Assembly (NCBI RefSeq): GCF_014201905.1
Contig: NZ_JACHFM010000008.1
Location: 1-59,357, forward strand
From: Amaricoccus macauensis
GTDB lineage: Bacteria; Pseudomonadota; Alphaproteobacteria; Rhodobacterales; Rhodobacteraceae
Direction: 5' to 3'
Length of the DNA: 59,357 nt
The notes beneath the pieces are model-generated. The model had not been told where the DNA came from and made no database searches. It saw nothing but the letters and a program-made list of their open reading frames with translations. Below are positions 23,984 through 32,315 of the stretch, piece after piece. A program made the translations under genes and the position numbers. Position 1 is the stretch's first letter. The number at the start of each line of letters is the position of its first letter.

Positions 23984-25801
23984 CTACTCGTGCACGTTGT
24001 GGGTGCCGCTCGACACTATGTGCCGCACCGGCAGATCGCGGGAGCCGAGAGCCTCGTTCACTTCGTCCTCGTGCAGCCAGACCGAACGCCCGTCCGGGTG
24101 AGTGGCGATCACGACGCGATCGGGTCTGAACGCAACCACGGCCTCCTGAAGGGCCACGAGCGGTCGGTAGTCGCCCAAGGCACCCGTGGCCTTCAAGCCC
24201 TTCGCGCGCAGCGCAGCCAGCGTGCTGTCGAGGCGCTCCTGCGCGGCCTTGACCGTCGCCTGCCATACCCAGACGGCGCCGGCGTGCTCGGTCTGGTGGG
24301 TGTCCACTGGGTTTGCGGGCACACAGACGAAGTATTCCGCCTTGTCGGACCGATCCATCTGGTGCAACTCGCGGAGCAACTCGGGAGCACCGACGGTCTC
24401 GTTGGCGAGCACCAGCACGCGGGAGGCGCCGGGAACGGCAGGCGCATCGTGGAACTCGCCGAGGCGGTTCTGGCGCCACTTGTTTGCGGCGAAGCCGACC
24501 AGCACGACGCCCCAGGCGAGCAGGCTGAGCAGGAGCTGCGAGCGAGTGGCCTCGCCCATGTACATGCCGACTAGAATCGCCAGCATGGCGACGATGGCGG
24601 CGATGGTCAGGTACGGGAACAGCCACATCTTCAGGCGCAGCCTTGCCGGGTCGGTACGCCGGCGTAGCACCAGCTGCGAAACGGCGATTAGCCCGTAGAC
24701 GAAGAGGATGACCGCACCCGAGGAGTTCAGGAGGAACAGGAAGACACCCGTGGGCGAGATCGCGGCCGCGATCACGCAGAGGAAGCCCACGACCGTCGAG
24801 GCGAGGATCGCGTTCGCCGGCACGCCCTTCTTGCTGACGTTGACCAGGCGGGCAGGGGCCTCACGTCGGCCCGCGAGCACGAAGAGCATGCGCGAGGCGG
24901 TATAGAGGCCGGAGTTCAGGCACGACAGCACCGCTGTCAGCACCACCGCGTTCATCACGTGGTCGGCATAGGGCAGGCCCATGGCCTTGAAGGCGGCGAC
25001 GAAGGGGCCGGCGTGCACATCCTCGTTGTTCCACGGCATCATGACCACGAGCAGGAAGACCGAGCCGACGAAGAAGGTCATCAAGCGAACGATTACCGAG
25101 TTCATCGCCTTGGTGACGGCGCGCTCGGGGTTCTCGGATTCCGCCGCCGCGATGGTCGCGACCTCGGCGCCGACCATCGAGAAGATGACGATGACGATGC
25201 TGGAGAAGATCGCCGGAATCCCGTGGGGGAAGAAACCACCGTGCGCCCAGAGGTTGCTGAAGTCCATCGATCTGCCGGGCCAGAACCCGAGGACGAAGAG
25301 GGAGGCGAGGGTCAGGAAGACCACGATGGCGCCCACCTTGATGCCGGCGAACCAGTACTCGAACTCGCCGAAGGAGGAGACCGAGAACAGGTTGGTGGCG
25401 GTCATCGCCACCATCAGGATGAGCGAGAGCAGCCAGAGCGGCGAGTCGATCCAGTACTGGAGCACCTGCGCCCCGGCGACTGCCTCGAACCCGACCACGA
25501 TCACCCAGAAATACCAGTAGAGCCATCCGACGGAGAACCCGGCCCAGTCGCCGAGCGCGTCGCGGGCGTAGTCGGCGAAGGAGCCGGTGGACGGGCGCGC
25601 GACCGCCATCTCGGCGAGCATCCGCATCACCAGCACGATGATGGCGCCGGTCAGCGCGGAGGTCACGAAGGCAGCCGGACCGGTGGTCTTGATGAGGGTG
25701 CCCGAGCCGATGAACAGTCCGGCGCCGATGGCGCCGCCCAGGGCGATCATCGTCACATGGCGCTGCTTGAGACCCTTGTGGAGCTCTACGGGCGGGTTCA
25801 C
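23984..25801 (-). CDS. APC-family amino-acid permease with C-terminal universal-stress-like domain
   Basis: GTG 25801 is preferred (VNPPVELHKGLKQRHVTMIA), because GabP/AnsP-type permeases begin close to the LKQRHVTMIALGG motif; the frame open to 25933 adds unrelated sequence. The 605-residue protein has about 12 membrane segments with GLFIGSGTLI, SFADYARDALG and a conserved helix 8 EVATIAAAESENPERAVTKAM. After about residue 460 comes a soluble domain (SRVLVLANETVGAPELLREL, then ATHPDGRSVWLHEDEVNEAL) that looks UspA-like. Its substrate may be a creatine-pathway amino acid such as sarcosine or glycine. The GTG overlaps the stop of an upstream 29-codon frame with a much better ribosome site, so expression may be coupled to it. 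Confidence 0.85.
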   Translation of the reverse strand: MNPPVELHKGLKQRHVTMIALGGAIGAGLFIGSGTLIKTTGPAAFVTSALTGAIIVLVMRMLAEMAVARPSTGSFADYARDALGDWAGFSVGWLYWYFWVIVVGFEAVAGAQVLQYWIDSPLWLLSLILMVAMTATNLFSVSSFGEFEYWFAGIKVGAIVVFLTLASLFVLGFWPGRSMDFSNLWAHGGFFPHGIPAIFSSIVIVIFSMVGAEVATIAAAESENPERAVTKAMNSVIVRLMTFFVGSVFLLVVMMPWNNEDVHAGPFVAAFKAMGLPYADHVMNAVVLTAVLSCLNSGLYTASRMLFVLAGRREAPARLVNVSKKGVPANAILASTVVGFLCVIAAAISPTGVFLFLLNSSGAVILFVYGLIAVSQLVLRRRTDPARLRLKMWLFPYLTIAAIVAMLAILVGMYMGEATRSQLLLSLLAWGVVLVGFAANKWRQNRLGEFHDAPAVPGASRVLVLANETVGAPELLRELHQMDRSDKAEYFVCVPANPVDTHQTEHAGAVWVWQATVKAAQERLDSTLAALRAKGLKATGALGDYRPLVALQEAVVAFRPDRVVIATHPDGRSVWLHEDEVNEALGSRDLPVRHIVSSGTHNVHE

Positions 25802-25887
25802 GCGCGAGCCCCCGGTGCGGTTCTGCCTGCGAGGGCAGCTGCAATGCAGAAAGCCGCCGCCCCAGCAGGACGGATACGGTATGCCAT
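25798..25887 (-). CDS. 29-residue leader ORF coupled to the permease
   Basis: ATG 25887 is preceded by TTTGGAGGAAACGACG, one of the strongest ribosome sites in the region. The frame encodes MAYRIRPAGAAAFCIAAALA plus nine more residues and ends in TGA 25800-25798, overlapping the permease GTG as GTGA. Either this is a translated leader that couples to the weakly initiated permease, or it is the remnant of the original N-terminus after a frameshift. The product looks like a signal peptide or single hydrophobic helix. No regulatory codon run is evident. Confidence 0.45.
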   Translation of the reverse strand: MAYRIRPAGAAAFCIAAALAGRTAPGARA

Positions 25888-25994
25888 CGTCGTTTCCTCC
25901 AAAGTCTTGCTTTTGCGCCGGACCCGCCGACAAGCAGCGGGTCGAGGTCGGAATCGGTCGTCCGAGGCCGGCTGGAGCCGGCCGGGGGGGTCGA

Positions 25995-27218
25995 TCACTT
26001 CACGATCAGATGCTCCGGCCCATACGGGAAGCCGGTGACGTTCCTGTTGCCGTCCTCGGTGACGACGAGGATGTCGTGCTCGCGGTAGCCCCCGGCGCCC
26101 GCCATTCCCTCGGGGATGGTGATCATCGGCTCCATCGACACGACCATGCCGGGCTCGAGCACGGTCTCGCAGTCCTCGCGGAGCTCGAGGCCGGCTTCGC
26201 GGCCGTAGTAGTGGCAGAGCACGCCGAACGAGTGGCCGTAGCCGAAGCTGCGGTACTGGAGCAGGTTCTTCTCCGCATACATCGCGTTGAGCTCCTTGGC
26301 GATGTCCGAGCACTTGTTGCCGGGCACCAGCAGCTCCTTGCCGCGATCGTGGACGTCGCAGTTGAACTGCCAGAGCCGGATGTGCTCGTCGGTCGCGCTC
26401 TCGGCGAAGAGGGTGCGCTCGAGCGCGACGTAGTAGCCGGCGACCATCGGGAAGCAGTTTAGCGAGAGGATGTCGCCCTTCTCGATCTTGCGGCTGGTGA
26501 CCGGGTTGTGGGCGCCGTCGGTGTTGAGGCCGGACTGGAACCAAGTCCAGGTGTCGAGGAGCTCGCCGTGCGGCCAGGTCCTGGCGATCTCGCGGACCAT
26601 GGTGGCGGTCGAGTGCAGCGCCACCTCGTGCTCGGGGGTCCCGACCTTCGTCGCCTCGACGCAGGCGGCGCCGCCGATGTCGGCGATGCGGGTCATCTCG
26701 GTGATGTGGGCGATCTCCTCGGCCGACTTGATCATGCGGAGTCGCATGGAGGGCGCGGCGATGTCGACGAACTCCATGCCCGGGAACTCGGACTTGAGCA
26801 GGTTCAGGGTATCGATGTTGATGTGGTCGAACTCGATGCCGAGCCGCTTGACGCCGCCGGTCAGGGTGCGGACGGCGTGGAAGTAGTTGTCCTTCTGCCA
26901 GTCGGTGTAGGTGACGTTGCCGCCGAAGGTGCGCCGCGCCGGCTGGCCGCCGTCGATGCCGGCCGAGATCGAGGTCGCGGCGTCGGGAGTGACGACAAAG
27001 CCGTAGCGCCGGCCGAAGTAGCAGAAGAGGAAGTCGGAGTAATAGTTGATGCAGTGGTAGGAGGTGAACAGCGCCGCGTCGATCTTTGCATCGGCCATGT
27101 GGGCGCGGATCGCGTCGAGCCGGCGCTGCATCTCGGCCGCCGAGAAGGTTGGCGTCACCTTGGGGCCATTCTTGGTGTAGTCCTGAAGGCGCTCACGCTC
27201 GAGCACGAGGCTGGTCAT
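25995..27218 (-). CDS. Creatinase (creatine amidinohydrolase)
   Basis: The 407-residue protein has the creatinase/aminopeptidase P fold. Near the N-terminus it has AALFTSYHCINYYSDFLFC and SAGIDGGQPARRTFGG; in the middle MRLRMIKSAEEIAHI, DTWTWFQSGLNTDGAHNPV, with the catalytic His region, and ILSLNCFPMVAGYYVALERT; at the end YGHSFGVLCHYYGREAGLEL and EPMITIPEGMAGAGGYREHD. These blocks match Pseudomonas creatinase (about 403 residues) closely as I recall it, and distinguish it from M24 peptidases, which keep five metal ligands. It hydrolyses creatine to sarcosine and urea. It lies upstream of the permease and sox genes on the same strand and diverges from a LysR gene. Confidence 0.95.
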   Translation of the reverse strand: MTSLVLERERLQDYTKNGPKVTPTFSAAEMQRRLDAIRAHMADAKIDAALFTSYHCINYYSDFLFCYFGRRYGFVVTPDAATSISAGIDGGQPARRTFGGNVTYTDWQKDNYFHAVRTLTGGVKRLGIEFDHINIDTLNLLKSEFPGMEFVDIAAPSMRLRMIKSAEEIAHITEMTRIADIGGAACVEATKVGTPEHEVALHSTATMVREIARTWPHGELLDTWTWFQSGLNTDGAHNPVTSRKIEKGDILSLNCFPMVAGYYVALERTLFAESATDEHIRLWQFNCDVHDRGKELLVPGNKCSDIAKELNAMYAEKNLLQYRSFGYGHSFGVLCHYYGREAGLELREDCETVLEPGMVVSMEPMITIPEGMAGAGGYREHDILVVTEDGNRNVTGFPYGPEHLIVK

Positions 27219-27324
27219 CGGGGATTCCTCCTGTGGTTAATGACGGGGAGTTTCCCGTTCCGAGCGCCCTCTTGTCAAAAGATGGTTTCTCAGGGAACAA
27301 TGAGGTGAGCTCATGGAGGAGGCT

Positions 27325-28203
27325 ATGGTTCAAGCACCGCTCGGCGCGCTCCGCACGTTCGAGGCCGTTGCCCGGCACGGCAGCTTCAGCCGGGCAGCCA
27401 ACGAGCTCTGCGTGACCCAGTCGGCGGTCAGCCACCAGATGCGCGGGCTCGAGGCCTGGTTCGGAGTGCCCTTGTTCGAGCGGCATGGCAACCGTATGGC
27501 GCTCATGCCCCACAGCGCGGAGCTCGGCGCGGCGCTCGGGCGGTCGTTCGGGGACATCGAGGCATCCTGCCGGCGGGCGCGGCGGGCCGGCGGGCCGGTG
27601 ACGCTGACAGTTGCGGTGATTCCGTCGGTGGCGATCTGCTGGCTGATTCCGCGGCTCGGCGCCTTCCGTGCTCTGGCGCCGGGGTTCGAGGTGCGGATCG
27701 TCTATGCGATCCACGGGCAGCCGATCGACTTCAACGACGTCGATCTCGCGGTGGTCTTCGCTGACGCGCCGCCGGATCTGGCCGGGATGGCGGTCACGCC
27801 GTTCCTGCCCGGGCTGACGGCGCCGGTCTGCGCCCCGCACCTCGGGGGTCCGCGCACCGCGGCCGAGATGCTCGCCGCCGGGTTGCTGCATGACACCGAC
27901 GCCAGCGGCTGGCGCGACTGGTTCGACGCGACGGGCGAGCCGGAGGTGGCGGTGGCCGCCGGGCCGGTCTTCGAGGACTTCAACCTGTTGCGCGCCGCGG
28001 CGCTGGCGGGGCAGGGGGTCGCGCTCTGCGCGCTGGCGATCATCGCCGATGACCTGCGCGAGGAGCGGCTGGTTCAGCTCTCCGACCGGCTGATCCGGGC
28101 CGAATACGGCTACTACATCGTGACCCAGCGCACGGCCGAGGAGCCGTCCGGGGCGGTCGGCCGGTTCCGCGCGTGGCTGCTGTCGACGGCGCCAACGCCT
28201 TAG
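27325..28203 (+). CDS. LysR-family regulator (GcvA-like), divergent from creatinase
   Basis: ATG 27325 is chosen because GGAGGAGG lies just upstream; the in-frame ATG 27313 is inside that site. The 292-residue protein begins with a LysR helix-turn-helix: LGALRTFEAVARHGSFSRAA, then ELCVTQSAVSHQMRGLE, WFGVPLFERHGNRM. This is the GcvA pattern. The effector domain includes VAVIPSVAICWLIPRLGAF and DVDLAVVF. The 106-bp gap to the divergently transcribed creatinase is the obvious operator region. GcvA-type regulators often sense glycine or related compounds, so this protein may gauge pathway intermediates; that is inference. Confidence 0.92.
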   Translation: MVQAPLGALRTFEAVARHGSFSRAANELCVTQSAVSHQMRGLEAWFGVPLFERHGNRMALMPHSAELGAALGRSFGDIEASCRRARRAGGPVTLTVAVIPSVAICWLIPRLGAFRALAPGFEVRIVYAIHGQPIDFNDVDLAVVFADAPPDLAGMAVTPFLPGLTAPVCAPHLGGPRTAAEMLAAGLLHDTDASGWRDWFDATGEPEVAVAAGPVFEDFNLLRAAALAGQGVALCALAIIADDLREERLVQLSDRLIRAEYGYYIVTQRTAEEPSGAVGRFRAWLLSTAPTP

Positions 28204-28219
28204 GCGGGCGACCGCCGGA

Positions 28220-29314
28220 TCAGCCGCCGGGCAGGACGTGGCCGGCCTCGGGGCCCCAGGACATCCAGACCTTGTCGCCGGGCGAAAGGGTTAGGCGGGC
28301 GAGCTCGTCGTGGCTCTTCTGCGCCCGCAACTCCTCGCCGCCGGGACCTTCGAGGTGGACGACGGCGGTGGCGCCGACGAACTCCTCGGCGAGGACGGTG
28401 GCCTCGAGCGCGTTGCCGCTTTCCGGGCGGCTGCCGCTCAGCTGCATCCGGTCGTCGGAGACGACGAACGTCGCATCGTCGCCCGGACGTAGTGCGGCGG
28501 CCAGCTCGCCCAAGGGGGCCGCGAAAGTGCCGGCAGGGGTCTCGACGCGGATGCCGCCGCCGGCCGCCTCGGCAACCCGACCCGCGAAGACGTTCGAGGA
28601 TCCGAGGAACTCGGCGACGAAGCGGGTCCGCGGCGAGCGGTAAATCTCCTGTGGCGCGCCGATCTGCTCGATGCGGCCGCGGCTCATAATGACGACGCGG
28701 TCGGCCATCGAGAAGGCCTCGGACTGCGAATGGGTGACGTAGACGAAAGTGATCCCGAGCTCGCGCTGCAGGTTCGAGAGCACCGCCTGCATCCGCACCT
28801 TGAGATGGGCGTCGAGTGCGGAGAGCGGCTCGTCGAGGAGCAGGATCTCGGGCTCTGTGACCAGCGAACGGGCGAGCGCGACGCGCTGGCGCTGGCCGCC
28901 CGAAAGGTGGGCGACGTTGCGATCGGCGAACTCGGTGATCTGCATCCGCTCGAGCCACTTGTCGGCGCGCTGGCGCCGCTCGGCCTTGCCGACCCCGCGC
29001 ATCCGGAGGGAGAACTCGACGTTCTCGCGCACTGTGAGGAAGGGAAAGAGTGCGAGGCTCTGCCAGACCATCGGCGTGTCGCGCTGCCACGTAGGCAGGT
29101 CGTTGATCCGCTCGCCTGCAAGACGGATTTCGCCCTCGGTCGGGGCCTCGAGGCCGGCGAGCATCCGCAGCGTGGTAGTCTTGCCGCAGCCGCTCGACCC
29201 CATGATGGCGAGGAACTCGCCTTTGTGGATCTCGAGGTGCATCGGCTCGACGGCGACGAAGTCGCCGAAGCGCTTGCCGACACGGTCGAAGGCGACGAGG
29301 GGTTCGCTGGTCAT
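28220..29314 (-). CDS. ABC transporter ATPase, PotA/polyamine-opine-type
   Basis: The 364-residue protein has Walker A GSSGCGKTT near residue 40, the Q-loop MVWQSLALFPFLTV, signature [15 protein letters not shown], Walker B ILLLDEPLSALD and the switch His in YVTHSQSEAFSMADRV. A C-terminal TOBE domain follows (about residues 245-364). This matches the PotA/FbpC group that energises uptake of polyamines, opines and other cationic nitrogen compounds. It is the last gene of a SBP-permease-permease-ATPase operon set between creatinase and creatininase regulators. Creatinine or creatine is the probable ligand by context. Confidence 0.93.
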   Translation of the reverse strand: MTSEPLVAFDRVGKRFGDFVAVEPMHLEIHKGEFLAIMGSSGCGKTTTLRMLAGLEAPTEGEIRLAGERINDLPTWQRDTPMVWQSLALFPFLTVRENVEFSLRMRGVGKAERRQRADKWLERMQITEFADRNVAHLSGGQRQRVALARSLVTEPEILLLDEPLSALDAHLKVRMQAVLSNLQRELGITFVYVTHSQSEAFSMADRVVIMSRGRIEQIGAPQEIYRSPRTRFVAEFLGSSNVFAGRVAEAAGGGIRVETPAGTFAAPLGELAAALRPGDDATFVVSDDRMQLSGSRPESGNALEATVLAEEFVGATAVVHLEGPGGEELRAQKSHDELARLTLSPGDKVWMSWGPEAGHVLPGG

Positions 29315-29327
29315 GACGGCGTTTCCT

Positions 29328-30140
29328 TCACTGACCGGCTTTCCCGCCGGTGCTGCGTTTCATCAGGAGGATCTGGGCGAGGATCACCAGGGTCATCGAG
29401 GTAAGGAAGACGAAGGTCCCGATCACGTTGATCTTCGGGCTGACCTGGCCCTGCAGGAAGCCGAGGACCTTGACCGGCAGCGTCTCGTTGAGGCCAGAGA
29501 CGAACCACGACACCGCGAACTCGTCGAAGGAGACTGCCATGGTGATGAACAGAGCCGCGAAGATCGCTGGCCGGCAGAAGGGGATGATGACATGGCGCAT
29601 CGCCACCCATTGCGAGGCCCCGAGGTTCCAGGCGGCGGCCTCGAGCGAGGCGTCCATCTGCGACAGCCTGAGCCGGATGATCGCCATGGCGAAGGGGGCG
29701 CACATCACGACGTGGGCGATGATGACCGAGTGGATGCCGCCCGAAAGACCGATGTTGGCGAGGAAGGCGAGCATCGCGAGCCCGAGGATGACGACCGGAA
29801 TCGTCGGCGGCAGCAGCGCCAGCGCGAGATAGAGCGACTTGCCGAAGAAGTTGTAGCGGAAGTCGGTGTAGGCAGCGCCGAAACCGAGGGCGGTCGCGAG
29901 CACCGAAACGGTGATGCCGGCGATCAGCGTGTTGCGCAGGCCCTCCCAGACCAGCGGGTCGGCGGCCACCTGCTGGTACCAGGTGAGCGAGAAGCCTCCG
30001 AGCGGCAGGGAGGGGAAGCGGTCGACGTTGAAGGAGAAGACGAAGCTCGCGGCGATCGGCGCGAAGACGAAGGCGAAGGTCAGGAGCAGGTAGGCCCGGA
30101 GGCCCCACTCAACCGGCGCGCTACGGTTGAAGTCGCTCAT
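29328..30140 (-). CDS. ABC transporter permease, PotC-like
   Basis: ATG 30140 overlaps the upstream permease stop (ATGA) and gives 270 residues. Six membrane helices are evident (YLLLTFAFVFAPIAASFVFS, LRNTLIAGITVSVLATALG, LYLALALLPPTIPVVILGLA and so on). The permease EAA loop reads DASLEAAAWNLGASQWVAMR. GGFSLTWYQQ near residue 48 is typical of the PotC group. It forms the inner membrane channel with the neighbouring PotB-like protein. The long in-frame sequence upstream is a shadow of that gene. Confidence 0.92.
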   Translation of the reverse strand: MSDFNRSAPVEWGLRAYLLLTFAFVFAPIAASFVFSFNVDRFPSLPLGGFSLTWYQQVAADPLVWEGLRNTLIAGITVSVLATALGFGAAYTDFRYNFFGKSLYLALALLPPTIPVVILGLAMLAFLANIGLSGGIHSVIIAHVVMCAPFAMAIIRLRLSQMDASLEAAAWNLGASQWVAMRHVIIPFCRPAIFAALFITMAVSFDEFAVSWFVSGLNETLPVKVLGFLQGQVSPKINVIGTFVFLTSMTLVILAQILLMKRSTGGKAGQ

Positions 30141-31084
30141 CGGCCACGCTCCTTGTAGGCGAACCGCACAGCGGCGAAGGCGATCACGAGCAGCGTCGCG
30201 ATCATCACGAGCGCCACGACGGCGGCCCGTGGCCACTGCTGGCCCGACTTGGTGGTGTCGGTGATCAGGATCGAGAGGGTCGGAGGGTCGCCGCCGCCGA
30301 GGTAGAGCGGGCTGACGAAGTCGCCGAAGGTCAGGATGAAGCAGAAGAGCGCAGCGATGGTCAGACCGACCCGGGCCGCCGGGACCACCACCTCGAAGAC
30401 GGTCCTGAGTCGGCCGCAGCGCAGGTTGTGCGCGGCCTCGACAAGCGTGCGGTCGACGAAGATCAAACTGAACAGCTGCAGGAGGATCACGAGCGGAAGG
30501 CACAGGGTCAGGTAGCCGACCATGGTGCCGAAGTTCGAGTTAAGCATCGGGAACGGCCCGAGCCCGATCTTCGCGAGCAGGGCGTTGATGATGCCGTTGT
30601 CGGAAAGGAAGATTTGCCAAGAGTAGACCCTCACCAGGTAGCTGGTGAAGAACGGGATCACCATCAGGAAGATCGCCCAGCGCCGTGCGGTCTCGGAGAG
30701 CTTGAAAGCGATGGCGTAAGAGGCCGGGAAGGCGACGGCGCTCGTCACGATCGCCGCGGTCGCCGAGAGCAGCAGCGTGCGAAGGTAGGCCTCCCAGAAC
30801 ACCGACCGACCGAGCATGCGCGACCAGTTGTCCGGGTTGAAGTCCGGCTCCATGCGGAAGTTGCGCACCGACCAGAAGCTCAGCGCCACCAGGAAGAGGA
30901 GCGGCGCGAGGAAGAAGATCATCTGCCAGAGCAGCATCGGTAGCGAGAAGGTCAGGCCGTATAGCGAGACCGTCTTGCGGGCGCGACCCGGCGCGGGAGC
31001 TCCCGCAGGCCGTGCCTGACCCGGCATCTCCCTGCGGGCCGGCACGGGCCCGGCCGCAAGGCCGGACCGATCGGAGGCGGTCAT
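30137..31084 (-). CDS. ABC transporter permease, PotB-like
   Basis: The 315-residue protein starts at ATG 31084, overlapping the binding-protein stop. About 37 hydrophilic residues rich in Arg/Pro/Ala precede the first helix, SLPMLLWQMIFFLAPLLFLV. Later motifs are VIPFFTSYLVRVYSWQIFL with LLSDNG-like ILSDNGIINALL, and the EAA-type loop DRTLVEAAHNLRCGRLRTVF. FSDPxY-type FGDFVSPLYLGGG near the end is typical of PotB. It pairs with the PotC-like permease. Confidence 0.92.
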   Translation of the reverse strand: MTASDRSGLAAGPVPARREMPGQARPAGAPAPGRARKTVSLYGLTFSLPMLLWQMIFFLAPLLFLVALSFWSVRNFRMEPDFNPDNWSRMLGRSVFWEAYLRTLLLSATAAIVTSAVAFPASYAIAFKLSETARRWAIFLMVIPFFTSYLVRVYSWQIFLSDNGIINALLAKIGLGPFPMLNSNFGTMVGYLTLCLPLVILLQLFSLIFVDRTLVEAAHNLRCGRLRTVFEVVVPAARVGLTIAALFCFILTFGDFVSPLYLGGGDPPTLSILITDTTKSGQQWPRAAVVALVMIATLLVIAFAAVRFAYKERGR

Positions 31085-32214
31085 GCGCCCTTGTAGTCCG
31101 ACCAGAAGTCGTTCCAGTCCTCAAGGCTCTGCTGGAACGGCAGCTGGCGGTACTTGATTCTGCCTTGGCGGATCATCTCGACCGCGTTGCTCGGATCGTC
31201 AAGAAGCATCCCCTGGCGCTTGGCCTCCGCGGGGTCCTCCTTGGAGAGGAGCTCCCATCCCGCCTTGTTCGGTATCAGCGCGGGATAGGCGGCCATGGTC
31301 GCCGACTTCACCTGGCCCTGGGCCGAGGTGATGTACTGGATCCATTTCTTCGCGAGATCGGCCTTGGCCGAGCCCTTGCCGATCGAGAAGGACTCGGTCC
31401 ACTGCAAGCCGCCCTCCTCGGGGATGACGCTGCGGACCTTGGCGCCGTTGCGCTCGAGGGTGCCGGTTATCCAGTCGCCGATCCCGGCCATCGCCAGCAT
31501 CTGGCCGCTCTGCAGCGAGGAGAAGGTACCGCCGTAGTCGAAGAAGCCGCCAATCTGCGGGCGGAGCGTCATCATCTTCTCCTGCACCGCCTCCCAGGCA
31601 TCCTCGTCGATGTCGTAGGGCGAGGCGTTGCCCTGCAACAGGCTAATCTGGCCGAGGTTCGGCAGGTGCCAGTCGAAGTGCCCGACCTTGCCGGTCAGCT
31701 TCTCGGACCAGTAGACGTTGTAGGTCGAGGCCTCCTTCTCGGTGATCGCGTCGGTGTTGTAGGCAACGCCCAGGAAGCCAAACCTGGTCAGGACCGAAAA
31801 CAGCTTGCCGTCCTGCCAGTGCCCGGGAAATTGCTGGAACTCCGGGAAATACTCGCCGAAGGGATAGTCCGCCGGATCGAGCTCCTCGATGTATCCGGCC
31901 GCGTTCAGCTGCTGGACGTATTCGGCGTCCGACAGGATCACGTCGAAGGTGCCGGGAGGCGACTGGGCGATCAGGCCGAGCATGTTGTCGCCACCGGTAT
32001 AATATTTCGGCTTGAACTTGACGTTGTGCTCGGCCTCGAAGGCGGCCACCACGTCCGGCTCGGCATGGCCATACCAGGCGAGCATGGTGAGCTCGACTGG
32101 TTGCGCGAAGGCGCGACGATTGAGGAACGGCGTCGCAAGAACGCCTCCGGCAAGAGCCGTCGCGCCCTTGAGGAAATGGCGACGCGTCCCGGAGGACGAG
32201 CTCAGGTCTGACAT
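31081..32214 (-). CDS. ABC transporter substrate-binding protein, PotD-like, Tat-exported
   Basis: ATG 32214 gives 377 residues. The N-terminus has a twin-arginine signal, TRRHFLKGATALAGGVLATP, ending RAFAQP, so export is probably by Tat as a folded protein. The mature domain is a type II periplasmic binding fold with LTMLAWYGHAEPDVVAAFE, FDVILSDAEYVQQL, VAYNTDAITEKEASTYNVYW and a C-terminal LPFQQSLEDWNDFWSDYK. It is first in the operon. Family members bind polyamines, opines or related amines; the position between creatinase and creatininase makes creatinine or creatine the first ligand to test. Confidence 0.92.
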   Translation of the reverse strand: MSDLSSSSGTRRHFLKGATALAGGVLATPFLNRRAFAQPVELTMLAWYGHAEPDVVAAFEAEHNVKFKPKYYTGGDNMLGLIAQSPPGTFDVILSDAEYVQQLNAAGYIEELDPADYPFGEYFPEFQQFPGHWQDGKLFSVLTRFGFLGVAYNTDAITEKEASTYNVYWSEKLTGKVGHFDWHLPNLGQISLLQGNASPYDIDEDAWEAVQEKMMTLRPQIGGFFDYGGTFSSLQSGQMLAMAGIGDWITGTLERNGAKVRSVIPEEGGLQWTESFSIGKGSAKADLAKKWIQYITSAQGQVKSATMAAYPALIPNKAGWELLSKEDPAEAKRQGMLLDDPSNAVEMIRQGRIKYRQLPFQQSLEDWNDFWSDYKGA

Positions 32215-32315
32215 TGGCGTTTCTCCACCTTGTGGCACAGAAATCCTAACAGAAAGGGTTCCATCAGGAAAATCGATTGACAAAATAGAACCATAAATCT
32301 GGCAAATGATCGCGC

